6,141 nt of DNA from an uncultured Bacillota bacterium (GTDB lineage: Bacteria > Bacillota_I > Bacilli_A > Erysipelotrichales > Erysipelotrichaceae), in assembly GCA_900321955.1 (NCBI GenBank), contig ONXX01000076.1, positions 1-6,141 on the forward strand, written 5' to 3'. Both the position numbers and the translations under genes were made by a program. Shown here in pieces: positions 1-5,616 of the stretch; position 1 is the stretch's first letter; the number at the start of each line of letters is the position of its first letter. Below the pieces are notes generated by a model. The model was not told the DNA's origin, ran no database searches, and was given only the letters and a program-made list of their open reading frames with translations.

Positions 1-297
1 ATCCTTTCCGGTCATTACAGCGAGGTCTCTGATCTGTTACGGATCATCAACAGGATCTGTCATCGTAAGACTCTGAATATCGAAATCCCCTTTGGCTTCT
101 TACAAGCCATTGCCCCGCTCGTTGAAAAAGGAAGCAATCTCCTGGGCATCAAACGTCCCTTGGTGACGCCTTATTCCATCGTCATTCTCAACGGCAACGG
201 CCACTTCTCTCATGAAAAGGCCGCAAAGGAACTGGGCTATGAACCCCGCAGCGTCGAAGAAAGCCTGCGGGATATGGTCGAAGAATTCAAAAAGTAG
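1..297 (+). CDS. C-terminal part of an NAD(P)-dependent epimerase/dehydratase-like (extended SDR) protein, partial
   Basis: Frame 1 is open from the left edge to a TAG at 295-297, giving the last 98 residues; the start and the Rossmann domain (GxxGxxG, YxxxK) are outside the window. The visible part reads like the substrate-binding C-terminal end of extended short-chain dehydrogenases. Near its start is ILSGHYSEVSDLLRIIN, like the 'ILSG...S..ell' segment of that group, and near its end is FSHEKAAKELGYEPRSVEES, the common 'KA.reLGY.Pr..eE.l.d' tail that closes many epimerase and 3-beta-hydroxysteroid dehydrogenase/dihydroflavonol reductase-like enzymes. The expected role is a cytoplasmic NAD(P)H-dependent oxidoreductase or epimerase; the substrate cannot be told. 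A terminator follows after 21 bases, so this gene ends its own transcription unit and is separate from the marR operon. The family call is fairly firm and the exact activity is unknown. Confidence 0.75.
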   Translation: MLSGHYSEVSDLLRIINRICHRKTLNIEIPFGFLQAIAPLVEKGSNLLGIKRPLVTPYSIVILNGNGHFSHEKAAKELGYEPRSVEESLRDMVEEFKK

Positions 298-318
298 TCC
301 ATTCTTAAAATACGTTAC

Positions 319-343
319 AAAGTTCCCCTGAGGAACTTTTCTT
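319..343 (+). terminator. Rho-independent terminator of the upstream SDR-like gene
   Basis: AAAGTTCC (319-326) pairs perfectly with GGAACTTT (332-339) around a five-base loop CCTGA, and the run TTTTCTT (337-343) follows. The stem is short and only moderately GC-rich, but position (21 bases after the TAG and just before the next promoter) supports the call. Confidence 0.75.
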
Positions 344-348
344 ATGCC

Positions 349-376
349 TTGAAAAATCTCCGAGATGTGATACAAT
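349..376 (+). promoter_or_regulatory. Sigma-A-type promoter of the marR-ABC operon
   Basis: A -35 element TTGAAA (349-354) is separated by 16 bases from a -10 element TACAAT (371-376). The -10 is preceded by TG at 368-369, making an extended -10 (TGATACAAT). Transcription would start at about 382-384, inside the palindromic repeats that follow, with a leader of about 35 bases. This is the only good promoter seen for the three-gene operon. Confidence 0.8.
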
Positions 377-377
377 A

Positions 378-405
378 TGTAGCGTGCTACATGTAGCATG
401 CTACA
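378..405 (+). promoter_or_regulatory. Tandem palindromic operator, probable binding site of the MarR regulator
   Basis: Two 14-bp palindromes lie directly end to end: TGTAGCGTGCTACA (378-391) and TGTAGCATGCTACA (392-405). The second is perfect; the first differs only at its centre. The half-sites TGTAGC (378-383, 392-397) and GCTACA (386-391, 400-405) are identical in both, and the junction itself forms a third perfect palindrome, TGCTACATGTAGCA (385-398). The element begins one base after the -10 box, covers the expected transcription start and ends at the ribosome binding site. A bound dimer or pair of dimers would therefore block RNA polymerase. MarR proteins usually bind such inverted repeats as dimers and repress their own operon; assigning this site to the adjacent gene is inference. 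I saw no other copy in the window. Confidence 0.8.
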
Positions 406-417
406 GAAAGGATGCCT

Positions 418-852
418 ATGAATAAGAATAACGAAATCGGCTATCTGATCCACAAGATCGACACCAAGATCAAAGCCAACATGGATCAGGAGCTCAGCCG
501 GCATGATCTGACCTTCTCGCAATCCCAGGTCATTCATCTGCTGCGGCTCAATGGCGGCCAGCTTTCCCAAAAGGCCCTGCAGGATCTCATGAAGGTCTCC
601 CACCCGACGGTCGTCGGTCTGGTCCAGCGCCTTGAAAGCAACGGCTATGTCAAAACAGAAATCGATGAAAACGACAAGCGGTACAAGATCGTCACCCTGT
701 GCGATATTGCCGACGAATTTAAAAAAGATATGATGCGTTCCAAGGAACGCTTTGATAAAAAGTTGTTTCAGGATCTGCCTCAGGAGAAACTGGATGCACT
801 GTATCAGATCCTGCAGAAGATGTATGAAAACATTGAGAAAGGAGGTCAGTGA
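418..852 (+). CDS. MarR-family transcriptional regulator
   Basis: A 144-residue winged-helix regulator, a usual length for the family. The helix-turn-helix lies at about residues 49-72 (LSQKALQDLMKVSHPTVVGL, then VQRLESNGY). The wing is at about 80-95 with the characteristic DENDKRYKIVTL (the family's D-x-R-type wing). N-terminal helix 7-30 and C-terminal helices 96-140 would form the dimer interface. I start at ATG 418 because AGAAAGG (405-411) sits six bases upstream of it; the in-frame ATG at 412 directly abuts that site and is too close. The gene overlaps the next by one base (TGATG, 850-854). Probable job: dimeric repressor of its own operon, released by a ligand that the downstream exporter removes. 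The inducer cannot be predicted. No Cys pair suggests redox sensing (a single Cys at 95). Confidence 0.93.
   Translation: MNKNNEIGYLIHKIDTKIKANMDQELSRHDLTFSQSQVIHLLRLNGGQLSQKALQDLMKVSHPTVVGLVQRLESNGYVKTEIDENDKRYKIVTLCDIADEFKKDMMRSKERFDKKLFQDLPQEKLDALYQILQKMYENIEKGGQ
838..845 (+). promoter_or_regulatory. Ribosome binding site deciding the start of the first ABC subunit
   Basis: AAAGGAGG lies six bases before ATG 852, inside the 3' end of the marR-like gene. It fits ATG 852 better than the in-frame GTG at 849, which is only three bases away. Confidence 0.85.
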
Positions 853-2588
853 TGTTTAAGATCCTGTCAAAAGAGATCGGTGAATACAAAAAAGACACCA
901 TCATGACACCGCTGTTCATGGTGGGTGAAGTCGCCATGGAATGTCTGATCCCTGCGGTCATGGCAATTTTAATCGACCACATGTATACCGAAAGTGTCAC
1001 GATGGTCATCCGCTATGGTGCGATCCTGATCGTCTTGGCTTTGGTCTCTTTGTACTGCGGTGCCAGTTCGGCCCGTGCCGGTGCCAGAGCGGGTGCAGGC
1101 TTTGCCAAGAATCTGCGCAAAGATCTCTTCTACCATGTTCAGGAATTTTCTTTCAAGGACATCGATGACTTCTCCTCTTCTTCACTGGTGACCCGTCTGA
1201 CTTCAGATGTCTCCAGTGTTCAGAACGCCTTCCAGATGATCATCCGCATGGCGGTCCGTGCCCCATTGATGCTGATCTTCTCGATCGTCATGGCCTTGCG
1301 CATCAACGCCAGAATGGCCCTCATCTTCTTTGCCATCGTTCCGTTTTTGGCGATCGGCTTATTTGCGATCTTCCGCACGGCACATCCGATCTTCCGTCGT
1401 ATCTTCAAGAAATACGATGCCTTGAACAATTCCGTTCAGGAAAACGTCTCCGGCATCCGCGTTGTGAAATCCTTTGTTCGGGAAGACTACGAGATCGAAA
1501 AGTTCAACAAGGCATCGGAAGATGTCAGAGCCAACTTCGTCAAAGCCGAACGCATCGTCGCCTTGAACAATCCGTTAATGATGCTGGCGATGTATACGGC
1601 CATGCTGTCGGTCTCCTACCTCGGCGCAAAGATGATCGTTGAATCCGGTGCCACCAGGCTTACGACCGGTGAACTCTCCTCCCTGACTTCCTATGGCATC
1701 CAGATCCTTTCTTCTTTAATGATGTTATCCATGGTCTTTATGATGATCAACTTCTCGATGGAAGCAGCCAACCGTATCGTCGAAGTTTTGAAGCGTGAGT
1801 CTTCTCTGACTTCCCCGGCCAATGGCATCAAGGAAGTCAAAGACGGTTCCATCCGCTTCGATCATGTCACCTTCCGCTACAACGAACGCTCCAAGAGAAG
1901 AGCTCTGGCGGATATCAACCTCGATATCAAATCCGGCCAGACCGTCGGCATCATCGGCGGTACCGGTACCGGTAAGACCACACTGATCCAGCTCATTCCG
2001 CGTCTCTATGACGTCTCGGAGGGAACGCTCTATGTCGGTGGCGAAGATGTCAGAAACTACGACCTCGATGCCCTTCGTAACGAAGTTGCGGTCGTCTTGC
2101 AGAAAAACGTCCTCTTTGCCGGCACCATCAAGGAAAACCTGCGCTGGGGCAACAAAGAAGCCAGCGATGAAGAAATCATACGCGTTGCCAAGTTAGCCCA
2201 GGCCGATGAATTCATACAGCAGTTCCCGGATAAATACGACACGATGATCTCCCAGGGCGGCACCAATGTCTCCGGCGGTCAGAAACAGCGTCTCTGTATT
2301 GCCCGTGCTTTACTTAAAAAACCGAAAGTCCTCATACTGGACGATTCGACTTCGGCCGTTGACACCAAGACCGATGCCTTGATCCGCAAAGCCTTTAAGG
2401 AAGAAATTCCGGATACCACCAAGATCATCATCGCCCAGCGCGTTGCCTCGGTGGAAGATGCCGATCAGATCATTGTCCTGGAATCCGGCAAGATCGTCGA
2501 ACACGGTAATCATGAAGAGCTCATGGCTCACAAGGGCATCTATGCCGAAATCTACGAAACACAAGTCAAAGGAAAGGAGGAAGACTAA
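852..2588 (+). CDS. ABC exporter half-transporter, degenerate-site subunit (TM287/BmrC/LmrC-like)
   Basis: 578 residues, full length for a half-transporter with fused membrane and ATPase domains. Six hydrophobic segments lie at about 18-42, 51-70, 132-152, 154-174, 240-262 and 277-300. The nucleotide-binding domain covers about 333-570: aromatic A-loop near FRY (341-343), Walker A GGTGTGKT (369-376, K375), Q-loop Q417, signature VSGGQ (S474-Q477), Walker B LILDD (D497) and D-loop SAVD. Two catalytic positions are non-canonical: Asp498 replaces the catalytic glutamate, and Gln529 (IAQRV) replaces the switch histidine. In known heterodimeric exporters this marks the subunit whose own Walker motifs build the degenerate ATP site. 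It should pair with the next gene's product in the cytoplasmic membrane and export drugs, lipids or peptides; the substrate is not deducible. It overlaps both neighbours by one base (TGATG and TAATG), which implies coupled translation and equal stoichiometry. Confidence 0.95.
   Translation: MFKILSKEIGEYKKDTIMTPLFMVGEVAMECLIPAVMAILIDHMYTESVTMVIRYGAILIVLALVSLYCGASSARAGARAGAGFAKNLRKDLFYHVQEFSFKDIDDFSSSSLVTRLTSDVSSVQNAFQMIIRMAVRAPLMLIFSIVMALRINARMALIFFAIVPFLAIGLFAIFRTAHPIFRRIFKKYDALNNSVQENVSGIRVVKSFVREDYEIEKFNKASEDVRANFVKAERIVALNNPLMMLAMYTAMLSVSYLGAKMIVESGATRLTTGELSSLTSYGIQILSSLMMLSMVFMMINFSMEAANRIVEVLKRESSLTSPANGIKEVKDGSIRFDHVTFRYNERSKRRALADINLDIKSGQTVGIIGGTGTGKTTLIQLIPRLYDVSEGTLYVGGEDVRNYDLDALRNEVAVVLQKNVLFAGTIKENLRWGNKEASDEEIIRVAKLAQADEFIQQFPDKYDTMISQGGTNVSGGQKQRLCIARALLKKPKVLILDDSTSAVDTKTDALIRKAFKEEIPDTTKIIIAQRVASVEDADQIIVLESGKIVEHGNHEELMAHKGIYAEIYETQVKGKEED
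2573..2580 (+). promoter_or_regulatory. Ribosome binding site of the second ABC subunit
   Basis: AAAGGAGG, the same eight bases as before the first subunit, seven bases upstream of ATG 2588 and within the last codons of the preceding gene. It supports the ATG that overlaps the TAA (TAATG, 2586-2590). Confidence 0.85.
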
Positions 2589-4510
2589 TGCCACCAAGAA
2601 GAGGTTATGTTACCAACAAGAAGATCGACCCGAAGTCGCTTCTGCGCTTGCTCAAGTACGTCTTTTCCCGCTATAAAGTCCAGCTGGCCTGTGTCGGCAT
2701 CTGTCTGATCGTCTCCTCCCTGGCCTCCGTCATCGCCGCCACCTTCATGCAGCGGCTGATCGATGAAGTCATACTGCCGGGCATCTCTTCCGGCATGCCG
2801 GCCGTGGCCGACAAACTGATGACCATCATCGTCACAATGGGCACCATCTACGCCCTGGGTCTTGTTGCCAACACCATCTATAACCAGATCATGGCCTTTG
2901 TCGGTCAGGGTACCATCAAAGCCTTGCGTGATGACATGTTCGACAATATGGAAACCCTGCCGATCCGCTACTTTGATTCCCACGCTCATGGTGAGATCAT
3001 GTCGACCTACACCAATGACGTCGATACATTAAGGATGCTGGTGGGACAATCCATCCCGTCCTTGTTTCAGAGTGTCTTGTCCTTAATCGTCGTCATGATC
3101 ACCATGGTCAACTACTCCATATGGCTGACCTTCATGGTCCTTCTGGTCATCTTCACGATGACCAGGATCACCGGTAAGTTCGGCGGCCGTTCTGCCCGCT
3201 ACATGATGGAACAGCAGCAGTCCTTAGCGAAAGAAGAAGGCTTTATTGAAGAGATGATGGAAGGCATGAAAGTCGTCAAGGTCTTCACTCATGAAGAGGA
3301 AGCCAAGAAAGACTTCGATGCCTTAAACGAAAAACTCTACAACGACGCCAGAAAGGCCAACGAAAACGCCAATGCCTTATTCCCGATCTTAGCCAATGTC
3401 GGTAATATCTCCTATGTCGTCCTGGCCATCGTCGGAGGTCTTCTGGTCACCGCCAAAGTGCCGAACTTAACGATTCATGGTTTCAATACCGTGACGATCG
3501 GCGTCATCGTCTCCTTCCTGGGTCTTTCCCGTCAGATGTCGCAAACCGTCTCGCAGATGTCCCAGCAGGTTTCCACCATCGCGATGGCTTTAGCCGGTTC
3601 CGACCGCGTCTTCGCTTTGATCGATGAAAAGAGCGAAGAAGATGAAGGCTATGTCACTTTAGTCAGAGCCAATATCGATAAACATGGCAACATCACGGAA
3701 TCCAAGGACTATACCGGCAAGTGGGCCTGGAAACACTACCACGCCCAAAGCGACCACTCCACCACCTATGTCGAATTAAAGGGCGACATCCAGATGGTCG
3801 ATGTCGACTTCAACTATGTACCGGAGAAACAGGTCCTCTTCGATATTTCTCTATATGCCCATCCGGGTCAGAAGATCGCCTTTGTCGGTGCAACCGGTGC
3901 CGGCAAGACGACGATCACCAACCTGATCAACCGCTTCTACGATATCCCGGATGGCAAGATCCGCTACGACGGCATCAATATCAACAAGATCAAAAAAGCC
4001 GACCTCAGAAGGTCACTTGGCATGGTCTTGCAGGATGTCAATCTGTTTACCGGCACGGTCATGGACAATATCCGCTACGGCAAGCTGGATGCCACCGATG
4101 AAGAATGCATCGAAGCCGCCAAGCTGGCAAATGCCGATGACTTCATCACCCGTCTGCCGGATGGCTATCAGACGATGCTGACCAACAACGGTTCGCAGTT
4201 GTCGCAAGGCCAGCGTCAGCTGATCTCCATCGCCCGTGCTGCCGTGGCCAACCCGCCGGTCATGATTCTGGATGAGGCAACTTCTTCGATCGATACCCGT
4301 ACCGAAGCCCTCGTACAGAAAGGCATGGACAACCTGATGAAGGGCCGCACGGTCTTTGTCATCGCTCATCGTCTTTCCACCGTACGAAACTCCGACGCCA
4401 TCATGGTCTTGGATCATGGCAAGATCATCGAACGCGGTACCCACGATCAGCTCATCGACATGAAGGGCACTTACTACCAACTCTACACCGGTGCCTTTGA
4501 ACTGGAATAA
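2588..4510 (+). CDS. ABC exporter half-transporter, catalytically competent subunit (TM288/BmrD/LmrD-like)
   Basis: 640 residues, longer than the usual 580 or so. Hydrophobic segments lie at about 31-53, 78-104, 156-175, 177-194, 264-289 and 299-313. The nucleotide-binding domain starts near 395: A-loop tyrosine in FNY (408-410), Walker A GATGAGKT (434-441, K440), Q-loop Q482, signature LSQGQ (538-542), Walker B MILDE with D562 and catalytic E563, D-loop SSIDT, and switch H594 in IAHRLST. Glu and His are intact, so its Walker motifs plus the partner's SGGQ form the working ATP site. Its own signature is altered (Gln for the first Gly) and faces the partner's degenerate Walker B. The extra length is mostly a polar stretch at about 347-394 between membrane and ATPase domains, containing GYVTLV and GKWAWKHYH. 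An approximately 50-residue insert like this is familiar from this exporter subgroup in Firmicutes. The gene ends the operon, with a terminator 23 bases on. Confidence 0.95.
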   Translation: MPPRRGYVTNKKIDPKSLLRLLKYVFSRYKVQLACVGICLIVSSLASVIAATFMQRLIDEVILPGISSGMPAVADKLMTIIVTMGTIYALGLVANTIYNQIMAFVGQGTIKALRDDMFDNMETLPIRYFDSHAHGEIMSTYTNDVDTLRMLVGQSIPSLFQSVLSLIVVMITMVNYSIWLTFMVLLVIFTMTRITGKFGGRSARYMMEQQQSLAKEEGFIEEMMEGMKVVKVFTHEEEAKKDFDALNEKLYNDARKANENANALFPILANVGNISYVVLAIVGGLLVTAKVPNLTIHGFNTVTIGVIVSFLGLSRQMSQTVSQMSQQVSTIAMALAGSDRVFALIDEKSEEDEGYVTLVRANIDKHGNITESKDYTGKWAWKHYHAQSDHSTTYVELKGDIQMVDVDFNYVPEKQVLFDISLYAHPGQKIAFVGATGAGKTTITNLINRFYDIPDGKIRYDGININKIKKADLRRSLGMVLQDVNLFTGTVMDNIRYGKLDATDEECIEAAKLANADDFITRLPDGYQTMLTNNGSQLSQGQRQLISIARAAVANPPVMILDEATSSIDTRTEALVQKGMDNLMKGRTVFVIAHRLSTVRNSDAIMVLDHGKIIERGTHDQLIDMKGTYYQLYTGAFELE

Positions 4511-4533
4511 TTATTCTTAGAATTCTGTATTTG

Positions 4534-4571
4534 AAAAAGCGGATGTGAAACACTCTTCACACCCGCTTTTT
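4534..4571. terminator. Bidirectional Rho-independent terminator between convergent operons
   Basis: A 16-base stem, AAAAAGCGGATGTGAA (4534-4549) with TTCACACCCGCTTTTT (4556-4571), closes a six-base loop ACACTC with a single A-C mismatch. The stem starts with five A and ends with five T, so it has a U-tract in both directions. It ends the ABC operon on the plus strand and the small ORF/nitroreductase unit on the minus strand. Confidence 0.92.
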
Positions 4572-4585
4572 AACTGTTTGTTTCT

Positions 4586-4720
4586 TTAGATCGGGAAGGC
4601 AGCGGTTGCATCCCACTGCTCATCAATGTACTGATACATGATATTCAGATCTGCTTCCTCAATCTGTGAAGTCGGATCCTTGCCACCGCTGACAATCTTC
4701 AATGAATCTTCATGAATCAT
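4586..4720 (-). CDS. Small ORF, 44-residue peptide with an SGG motif; function unknown
   Basis: Reading leftwards from ATG at 4720-4718 to TAA at 4588-4586 gives MIHEDSLKIVSGGKDPTSQ followed by a 25-residue tail ending in QWDATAAFPI. I do not recognise a named family. The peptide is acidic, has no Cys and no hydrophobic segment, so it is neither membrane-bound nor a Cys-heterocycle precursor. Residues 5-13 (DSLKIVSGG) resemble the end of a double-glycine leader of secreted peptides, but the presumed leader is unusually short. It follows the nitroreductase gene by 27 bases and precedes the shared terminator, so it would be the last gene of that unit. Weak point: the good AAGGAG (4744-4749) lies 23 bases before the ATG, and nothing start-like sits at a normal distance from it. 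In its favour are amino-acid use that looks like real protein and a stop just before the terminator. It could also be a decayed C-terminal extension of the preceding gene. Confidence 0.45.
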   Translation of the reverse strand: MIHEDSLKIVSGGKDPTSQIEEADLNIMYQYIDEQWDATAAFPI

Positions 4721-4747
4721 TTTTTCGTTATTCGAAGGTTTTTCTCC

Positions 4748-5575
4748 TTATAGACCTTCTTCTTTAACGAAAGCATAGAAATCTTCTTCTTTCTGTTTAT
4801 CTTTTTCGCTGATCGTGCCGACCGGCATCGCATAGATGATCGATTCATCAATTCCGTTTAAGCCAAACATCTCGTCGCAGCACTTGCCGTTCACTGCACC
4901 CAAGGCACAGCCGCCCAGTCCTAAAGCCGTAGCGGAGAGATAGAGGTTCTGCATGACATGGCCTGCATCAGCCCGCATGCCGGCACAGGCATGGATACCA
5001 TAGCGCCATTCGCCCCGATAAAAGACGACCGAAAAGTAGAAGACCACATTGGCTTTGGCTGCCCAGATCTGACCGGCAACCGATTTACCGATAAAGTCCG
5101 CCATATCATCGATCTTCTTTAAGAATTCGATCTGATGATGCATCGGCAGATAGTGGTAAAGACCATCCTCCAGGCCATCGACATCCTTGATCGTCATATA
5201 GACTTCAAACGGATGTCTGGCACCGCCGCAAGGCACGGTACGAAGCGTTGCGTAAGACTTGCCGCGTATCGTCTTGACGCCCTGGATGCACCACAGCATA
5301 TAAGAGAGCTGTCTGATGTTCATCTTTTCCTGCGTGTAGACGCGATGGGAGCTTCGCCTGTTGACGATGGTTAAGAAGTCTGTCTCGACTTCAATGCCTT
5401 CAAAATCGATCGGTAAATCGATAATATGATCGCTCATCGCCTCTTTGACAAGCGGCGGCTGCGGTTTCTTCAATTGCTGGTCCGTCTGATAATCCGGATA
5501 CGGATCTTCTTCATAGCCGCTGCGCAAGGCAGCTCTGCCTTTTTCAATCAGCTCTTTGATCTTGTTTTCATCCAT
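4748..5575 (-). CDS. SagB/ThcOx-type nitroreductase-family FMN oxidoreductase
   Basis: 275 residues. After a charged N-terminal stretch (1-60) comes the nitroreductase fold: RRSSHRVY (73-80), the phosphate-contacting opening of FMN-binding nitroreductases; LSYMLWCIQGV (90-100); RTVPCGGARHPFEVY (112-126), the family's 'PSgGaRhp.e.Y' motif with Cys for the usual Ser; GLYHYLP (138-144); and HACAGMRADAGHVMQNLYLS (195-214) continuing into ATALGLGGCALGAVN (215-229), the conserved helix and flavin loop. This arrangement, with GLYHY and DAGHVMQNLYL, is typical of the SagB-like branch, in which some members oxidise azolines in peptide natural products. Many others stand alone with unknown substrates. 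No cyclodehydratase (SagC/SagD) is present here, so a general cytoplasmic FMN reductase role is equally possible. Start: AGGTGGG (5584-5590) is eight bases before ATG 5575. Only 41 bases separate it from tatD, so the two are probably cotranscribed. Confidence 0.88.
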   Translation of the reverse strand: MDENKIKELIEKGRAALRSGYEEDPYPDYQTDQQLKKPQPPLVKEAMSDHIIDLPIDFEGIEVETDFLTIVNRRSSHRVYTQEKMNIRQLSYMLWCIQGVKTIRGKSYATLRTVPCGGARHPFEVYMTIKDVDGLEDGLYHYLPMHHQIEFLKKIDDMADFIGKSVAGQIWAAKANVVFYFSVVFYRGEWRYGIHACAGMRADAGHVMQNLYLSATALGLGGCALGAVNGKCCDEMFGLNGIDESIIYAMPVGTISEKDKQKEEDFYAFVKEEGL

Positions 5576-5583
5576 GATTGTTT

Positions 5584-5590
5584 CCCACCT
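5584..5590 (-). promoter_or_regulatory. Ribosome binding site of the nitroreductase gene
   Basis: Read on the minus strand, AGGTGGG lies eight bases before ATG 5575 in the 41-base gap after the tatD stop. It is a fair match to the Shine-Dalgarno consensus and fixes the start. Confidence 0.7.
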
Positions 5591-5616
5591 ATACTTTTAT
5601 TCTAACAAAAGCCATT

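Noticed and set aside
392..405. Palindrome read as an RNA hairpin (attenuator or terminator)
   Set aside because: The stem is short, leaves no loop if fully paired, and has no T-run; position and dyad symmetry fit an operator better.
412..417. In-frame ATG at 412 as the start of the MarR-like protein
   Set aside because: The Shine-Dalgarno-like AGAAAGG ends at 411, directly against this ATG, while ATG 418 has a six-base spacing.
100..603. Minus-strand open frame of 167 codons across the SDR end, promoter and marR start
   Set aside because: It runs antisense through a terminator, a promoter and two clear genes, has no recognisable motif, and reflects codon bias of the real genes.
849..851. 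GTG 849 as the start of the first ABC subunit
   Set aside because: It is only three bases from AAAGGAGG; ATG 852 has the better spacing and gives the common one-base overlap.
2585..2989. Minus-strand open frame of 134 codons within the second ABC gene
   Set aside because: Antisense to a fully conserved membrane domain; its composition (runs of Gly, Asp and His) is that of a shadow frame.
4013..4480. Minus-strand open frame of 155 codons within the second ATPase domain
   Set aside because: Entirely antisense to Walker A-to-H-loop coding sequence, with no protein-like motif or ribosome binding site seen.
2588..4510. LSQGQ and DDSTS changes as signs of pseudogenes
   Set aside because: Both genes are full length and intact, and these substitutions are the expected complementary pattern of heterodimeric exporters.
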